This document shows, piece after piece, positions 6,131-9,458 of a stretch of DNA of 9,458 nucleotides. Location of the stretch: NCBI GenBank assembly GCA_948543905.1, contig CAOVIS010000031.1:495-9952 (forward strand). The letters run 5' to 3'. Below the pieces are notes generated by a model. The model made no database searches. It saw nothing but the letters and a program-made list of their open reading frames with translations, and was not told where the DNA came from. Both the position numbers and the translations under genes were made by a program. The stretch comes from an uncultured Bacilli bacterium. Its GTDB lineage: Bacteria > Bacillota_I > Bacilli_A > RF39 > UBA660. The first letter of the stretch is position 1, and every line of letters starts with the position of its first letter.

Positions 6131-6155
6131 AAAAAAAGTGTTTAACCTAACACTT
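6131..6155 (-). terminator. Intrinsic terminator after the 209-aa secreted protein gene
   Basis: Minus strand AAGTGTT (6155-6149), six-base loop, AACACTT (6142-6136), continuing into T. Together with the arm the T-run is seven long. It lies three bases after the TGA stop. The AGTG/CACT core resembles those of the other terminators in this cluster. Confidence 0.8.
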
Positions 6156-6157
6156 AA

Positions 6158-6787
6158 TCACTCAGCAAATTCTACTACAATATTGCCATTAAATTCAACA
6201 ACTTTACCACTTGCTTCAACACTCATATTATGGTTTTGATCATGAAGTGTATCATTAAAAGTTATTTCTAAAGTATAATTAAAATCTGTTTCACTAGTAA
6301 TAGTTTTTGTTTCTTTTGCAATAACAACATCACCAGTAACTCCAGTTAAATCGCCTGTTCCATTAGCAATAACACTACCACTACCATCTTTTAATTTATA
6401 AGTTAACTCTTGAGCATTCTTTTCACAATCATTAGCTAAAGCATCATAATTAGCATCACTACACTTTACAAAATCGTTTTTAGTTATATTAAATTTAATT
6501 GCATAGGTCACTTCTGTACTTATAACATCTCCATTTGCGTTAGTAGCAGTTACCTTAAAACCTTTCGAACTACTGTCACTAGGAAAAGCATTTTCCATGA
6601 CAAGTGCACTCTCACCAGCATCATAAACAACATGGCTCATACTAACAGTTTTTAAATTAGTTGTTGCTCCATCCCCTTTAACTCCAACTGAATTAAGAAA
6701 ATAAGCAAAAGAAAATCCTAATCCAACTGTAAGTGTACAAGCAATAACACCAATAATTAATAATTTTTCTTTGGCATGAATATTCAT
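6158..6787 (-). CDS. Small secreted protein with SipW-type signal peptide (209 aa)
   Basis: Likely exported and cut by the neighbouring SipW, and a candidate minor fibre or matrix subunit. The leader MNIHAKEK is followed by a hydrophobic run to GFSFAYF, so SipW-type cleavage would fall after Ala28. The mature part is about 180 residues, beta-rich, with Thr/Asn/Asp/Val alternation (for example 'EVTYAIKFNITKND', 'FNYTLEITFND'), and two cysteines (109 and 121) that could pair. It has no cell-wall anchor motif and no second membrane helix. A VIAC sequence at 14-17 weakly resembles a lipobox, leaving lipoprotein processing as an alternative. The frame is open to 6853, but a GGAGG (6799-6795) lies seven bases before ATG 6787 and the promoter overlaps the extension. 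It has its own promoter and terminator. Broadly TasA/camelysin-like in leader and fold type, but I could not assign it to a named family. Confidence 0.85.
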   Translation of the reverse strand: MNIHAKEKLLIIGVIACTLTVGLGFSFAYFLNSVGVKGDGATTNLKTVSMSHVVYDAGESALVMENAFPSDSSSKGFKVTATNANGDVISTEVTYAIKFNITKNDFVKCSDANYDALANDCEKNAQELTYKLKDGSGSVIANGTGDLTGVTGDVVIAKETKTITSETDFNYTLEITFNDTLHDQNHNMSVEASGKVVEFNGNIVVEFAE

Positions 6788-6812
6788 AATAACGCCTCCA
6801 TATACTACTATA

Positions 6813-6841
6813 ATAGTATCAAAAAAATTAGCATATTTCAA
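6813..6841 (-). promoter_or_regulatory. Promoter of the 209-aa secreted protein gene
   Basis: Minus strand TTGAAA (6841-6836), 17-base spacer, TACTAT (6818-6813), with the start of transcription expected near 6806, directly before the GGAGG ribosome site. The -10 is imperfect. A TACTA-TTA-TAGTA dyad overlaps it. Confidence 0.55.
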
Positions 6842-6862
6842 GGCCATTTCCAAAATTATTTC

Positions 6863-6895
6863 AAAAAAAAAGTGTTATTTTTAAACACACTTTTT
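6863..6895 (-). terminator. Intrinsic terminator after the TasA-like gene
   Basis: Minus strand AAAAAGTGT (6895-6887), 11-base loop, ACACTTTTT (6875-6867), with the T-run continuing to 6863. It starts two bases after the TAA stop. The 9-bp stem shares the AGTG/CACT core with the next terminator in the cluster. Confidence 0.8.
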
Positions 6896-6896
6896 A

Positions 6897-7628
6897 TTAA
6901 CTTGCAACAGCTGAACCAGTTTGTTCAATTTTATCAATTGCTATAGTAATAGTTTTACCGGTTGCATCAGCACTTTGATCAGCACCAGTTTCTGGAAGTT
7001 CAACAACTAAATAGTAATATTTCTTAGAACCATCAGCTGCACCATTAGTAGTAACAGTTCCACTATGGCTTATGTTAGCAGTTAAAGTACCACCAGCAAT
7101 TGTTCCTGATTTAACTTTTTTACTAGCATTTGCATCACCAGTTAAAGAAGCAGCTAAACTACAACTTTGAGTTTTAGAACCTTCAACTGCAGTTCCACCT
7201 TCTGGTGTATATTGTGTAATTGCTCCACAAGTGATTAAACCAGAACTTAAATCATCAGTAGTTTCATATAAAGCCCACTCAACATTTGATTCAAACGCTT
7301 CAGCTAATGTAACTGTACCAGTTAAAGTATAAGAAATAGTATAATTCTTACCGTCTGCTGGCGCATTATTATCTTTAAAAGATGCATAAGCAGTTGCTCC
7401 TACAAAGTTCTTTGTTCCAGGATAGAAAATATTATTTGATCCAGTAACTTTATTAACATTTAACAATAAACTTGCACCCTCAGTAGCAGTATTTACATTT
7501 ACATTACCAGCAGCATTACCATTAGTACCATTAGCAGCCGTAAAATATGCAAAAGTAGCTCCTACAACTGCAACTAATAAAGTTGCTACAGCAATAACAG
7601 TTAACAATACAGTATTTTTCTTTTCCAT
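6897..7628 (-). CDS. TasA/camelysin-like secreted protein with SipW-type signal peptide (243 aa)
   Basis: Probably the main secreted subunit of this locus. It has a textbook SipW-dependent leader: MEKKN, a hydrophobic core, then GATFAYFTA. By analogy with TasA, cleavage after Ala27 would leave a mature N-terminus of YFTAANG. The mature part is rich in Ala, Thr, Gly and Ser with alternating polar and hydrophobic beta-strands, a YPGTKNFVGATAYASFKDN segment resembling the PGD/E turn of TasA-type domains, and KKYYYLVVELPETGADQS near residues 202-219. Two cysteines (134 and 156) could form a disulfide. AAAGGAGG lies nine bases before ATG 7628. The gene is visibly less A/T-biased than its neighbours, with many GCA, GCT and ACA codons, which would suit a highly expressed product. 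TasA-type fibre formation is inference: identity to TasA is not obvious by eye. Confidence 0.88.
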   Translation of the reverse strand: MEKKNTVLLTVIAVATLLVAVVGATFAYFTAANGTNGNAAGNVNVNTATEGASLLLNVNKVTGSNNIFYPGTKNFVGATAYASFKDNNAPADGKNYTISYTLTGTVTLAEAFESNVEWALYETTDDLSSGLITCGAITQYTPEGGTAVEGSKTQSCSLAASLTGDANASKKVKSGTIAGGTLTANISHSGTVTTNGAADGSKKYYYLVVELPETGADQSADATGKTITIAIDKIEQTGSAVAS

Positions 7629-7654
7629 GTCTCATATCCTCCTTTACTATAAAT

Positions 7655-7683
7655 ATCCTATCAAAATTTTTAATTTAATGCAA
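7655..7683 (-). promoter_or_regulatory. Putative promoter of the TasA-like gene
   Basis: Minus strand TTGCAT (7683-7678), 17-base spacer, TAGGAT (7660-7655) with an upstream TG (extended -10). Both hexamers are imperfect. The tex-tasA gap (7629-7738) otherwise holds only A/T runs and no clear tex terminator, so read-through from tex is possible. Confidence 0.45.
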
Positions 7684-7738
7684 GACTTTTTTATACTTTT
7701 ATTATTTAATTTACTCTTTTATTTTTTTTAAACCAAAA

Positions 7739-9458
7739 CTATTTCTTTTTTAAAGTAAGAGCAACCTTATTTTTTTCTTTATTAATATCTAATACATAAC
7801 ACGTAATAATATCTCCTACACTAAGAATATCACTTGGATGTTTAATATAATTATCACTCATCTCCGAAATGTGTATCAAGCCATCATTTTTAAGGCCAAT
7901 ATCGACAAATGCTCCAAAATCAATAACATTACGAACTACACCTTCTAACGCCATACCAATTTTTAAATCTTCTATTGTCAAAATATCACTTTTAAGCCTT
8001 GGTGATTCTATATCATCTCTAGGATCTCTACTTGGAGTTATAAGTGACTTAATAATATCTTCTACCGTATAAATATCACTATTAACTTCTTTAGCTAAAC
8101 TATTTGTATTAACATTTTGTAAAATATTCTCCACTTTCTTAGTCCCAATATCTTCTTCTAAAATATTAAACTTTGCCATAATCTTTTTAGCAACTTCATA
8201 ACTCTCAGGATGAATTGCTGTTTTATCAAGTATTTCCTTAGCATCAGGTATGCGCATAAATCCAATCGCTTGCTCATAAACTTTGGGACTTAATACTTTA
8301 AGAAGTTCACTCCTTGATAATATTTTACCTACTTTTACTTTGTAATCAAATAACTTATCAATCATTTTTTTATTCATACCAGATATATAACTAAGAAGCT
8401 CTCTAGAAACAGTATTTACATTTACCCCTACACTATTAACTGCAGTTGATACAACAAAATTAAGCTCTTCATCAAGTTTTTTACCTTGAATATCATGCTG
8501 ATACATTCCTACACCTATACTCCTAGGTTCTATTTTTACAAGCTCACTTAATGGATCAATGAGCCTTCTTCCAATTGACACAGCACTTCTTTGTTCTACA
8601 TGTAAATCAGGAAATTCTTTTTGTGCTAATGAACTTGCTGAATAAACACTGGCACCTGCCTCATTAACAATTATATAAGAAACCTTTCTTTTCGCCTCTT
8701 TAATAGTATTTGCAATAAACTCTTCACTTTCTCTTGATGCCGTCCCATTGCCAATAGCAATTACATCTATATTATATTTAGCAATTAAATCTAATATTTT
8801 CTTTTTAGCTTCCTCATACTTATTAATTGGAGCATGCGGATAAACAACATCAATATGTTCCACTTCTAAAGAAGGTGAAATTACAGCAAGTTTACAACCA
8901 GTTCTAAATGCCGGATCAAACCCCATTACAGTTTTACTCTTCATCGGTGGTTGCATTAATAAATTATATAAATTATCACTAAAAATCTTAATTGCCGAAT
9001 CACTAGCAGAATCAGTTAAATAAGCTCTTATTTCTCTCTCTACACTAGGAAGTATGAGCCTTTTTAAAGCATCCTTAATACTTAATTCCAAATATTTTGA
9101 AGCTTCATTATTTTTATGAATTAATTTTCTTCTTAAATACTCTTCTATATAACTATCGTCAATCTCGATACTAACACTTAAAATTCCTTCTTTTTCCCCT
9201 CTGTTGATTGCCAATATTCTATGTGATTTAATATATTTTATGGGTTCATTATAATCATAATACATCTCATAAGTTTTAGCCGAATCTTCACATTTTTTCT
9301 TTTTTACACTTTTTAAAATTCCAAATTTTCCCATATTATTTCTAATATATTTTCGAAAATTTGCATTATCACTAATATTTTCTGCAACTATATATGATGC
9401 TTGTTCCAAAGCAAACTCTATACTTTCTACTCCTTCTTTTAAATATTTTTTAGCTACA
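7739..9458 (-). CDS. tex: Tex transcription accessory protein, 5' end outside the window
   Basis: RNA-binding transcription accessory protein of the Tex/YhgF family (Spt6-like core), cytoplasmic. Its role is in transcription and RNA metabolism. The window holds the C-terminal 572 codons. Full-length members are usually 700-800 aa, so roughly 150-200 N-terminal residues lie beyond 9458. Visible domains: helical core with AEx-ISD, YqgF/RNase H-like domain starting at MGFDPAFRTGCKLAVI (window residues about 178-193) with NGTASRESE and VNEAGASVYSAS, the helix-hairpin-helix part after LNFVVSTAVNSVGVNVNT, and a C-terminal S1 domain (about 500-572) with GVVRNVIDFGAFVDIGLKNDGLIHISE. The frame is open to the edge with typical Tex residues (KEGVESIEFALEQASYIVAE), so the in-frame TTG at 9409 is not a start. 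It lies upstream of the secreted-protein genes but is a housekeeping gene and probably functionally unrelated. Confidence 0.96.
   Translation of the reverse strand, partial: VAKKYLKEGVESIEFALEQASYIVAENISDNANFRKYIRNNMGKFGILKSVKKKKCEDSAKTYEMYYDYNEPIKYIKSHRILAINRGEKEGILSVSIEIDDSYIEEYLRRKLIHKNNEASKYLELSIKDALKRLILPSVEREIRAYLTDSASDSAIKIFSDNLYNLLMQPPMKSKTVMGFDPAFRTGCKLAVISPSLEVEHIDVVYPHAPINKYEEAKKKILDLIAKYNIDVIAIGNGTASRESEEFIANTIKEAKRKVSYIIVNEAGASVYSASSLAQKEFPDLHVEQRSAVSIGRRLIDPLSELVKIEPRSIGVGMYQHDIQGKKLDEELNFVVSTAVNSVGVNVNTVSRELLSYISGMNKKMIDKLFDYKVKVGKILSRSELLKVLSPKVYEQAIGFMRIPDAKEILDKTAIHPESYEVAKKIMAKFNILEEDIGTKKVENILQNVNTNSLAKEVNSDIYTVEDIIKSLITPSRDPRDDIESPRLKSDILTIEDLKIGMALEGVVRNVIDFGAFVDIGLKNDGLIHISEMSDNYIKHPSDILSVGDIITCYVLDINKEKNKVALTLKKK

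Noticed and set aside
6158..6160. TGA read as tryptophan (Mollicute code)
   Set aside because: Trp codons seen in the genes are TGG, and this TGA is immediately followed by an intrinsic terminator, so it is a true stop.
6984..6998. LPETG in the TasA-like protein as a sortase anchor
   Set aside because: It lies at residues 211-215 and is followed by about 28 polar residues with no hydrophobic segment or basic tail, so it is not a sorting signal.
7869..8072. 67-residue plus-strand frame
   Set aside because: Antisense to the conserved S1 domain of tex, with no promoter or ribosome site evident.
9407..9409. TTG as the start of tex
   Set aside because: The frame remains open to the window edge with conserved Tex sequence upstream, and there is no ribosome site. 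The gene is cut by the window.

Overview
The window is AT-rich DNA with strong Shine-Dalgarno sequences, Bacillus-type sigma-A promoters (three with the exact -10 TATAAT and -35 TTGACA or TTGACT), a CIRCE heat-shock operator, a lipoprotein, a FemAB-type peptidoglycan-bridge enzyme and a SipW-type signal peptidase. Together these point to a low-GC, walled, single-membrane Firmicute. I infer an uncultured gut Bacilli lineage (RF39/Erysipelotrichales-like), but that is only an impression. Tryptophan is encoded by TGG and one gene ends in TGA, so the Mycoplasma code is not in use.

Layout: all genes are on the minus strand except femX. Left part (48-2162): an unrecognised lipoprotein, a small heat-shock protein (Hsp20) under a CIRCE/HrcA operator, and a six-helix DUF308/HdeD-like membrane protein. 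Each has its own promoter. The DUF308 gene is divergent from a FemAB/MurM-family aminoacyltransferase gene (2283-3515, +), which converges on sipW across a shared bidirectional terminator.

Middle part (3529-7628), the most interesting block: in transcription order, a TasA/camelysin-like secreted protein (243 aa), a second small secreted protein (209 aa), a 541-aa protein with 16 CxxNC motifs interleaved with EF-hand/thrombospondin-3-like Asp loops plus a cadherin-like beta-sandwich, and a SipW-type signal peptidase (Ser-His-Asp). The three secreted proteins share a G-x-x-F-A-Y signature at the end of the N-terminal hydrophobic segment, the hallmark of SipW substrates. I read this as a dedicated secretion and surface-matrix (fibre or biofilm) locus: two candidate fibre subunits, one large Ca-binding disulfide-rich partner, and their own peptidase. 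Each gene has a recognisable promoter and terminator, so the four appear to be expressed as separate units rather than one operon.

Right part (7739-9458): the C-terminal 572 codons of Tex, an S1/YqgF RNA-binding protein, running off the right edge. No stretch longer than 300 bases lacks a gene. The gaps hold promoters and terminators. Several starts are placed inside the longest open frames because the ribosome binding site or promoter requires it (lipoprotein 1004, DUF308 2162, sipW TTG 4284, repeat protein 6022, small secreted protein 6787).
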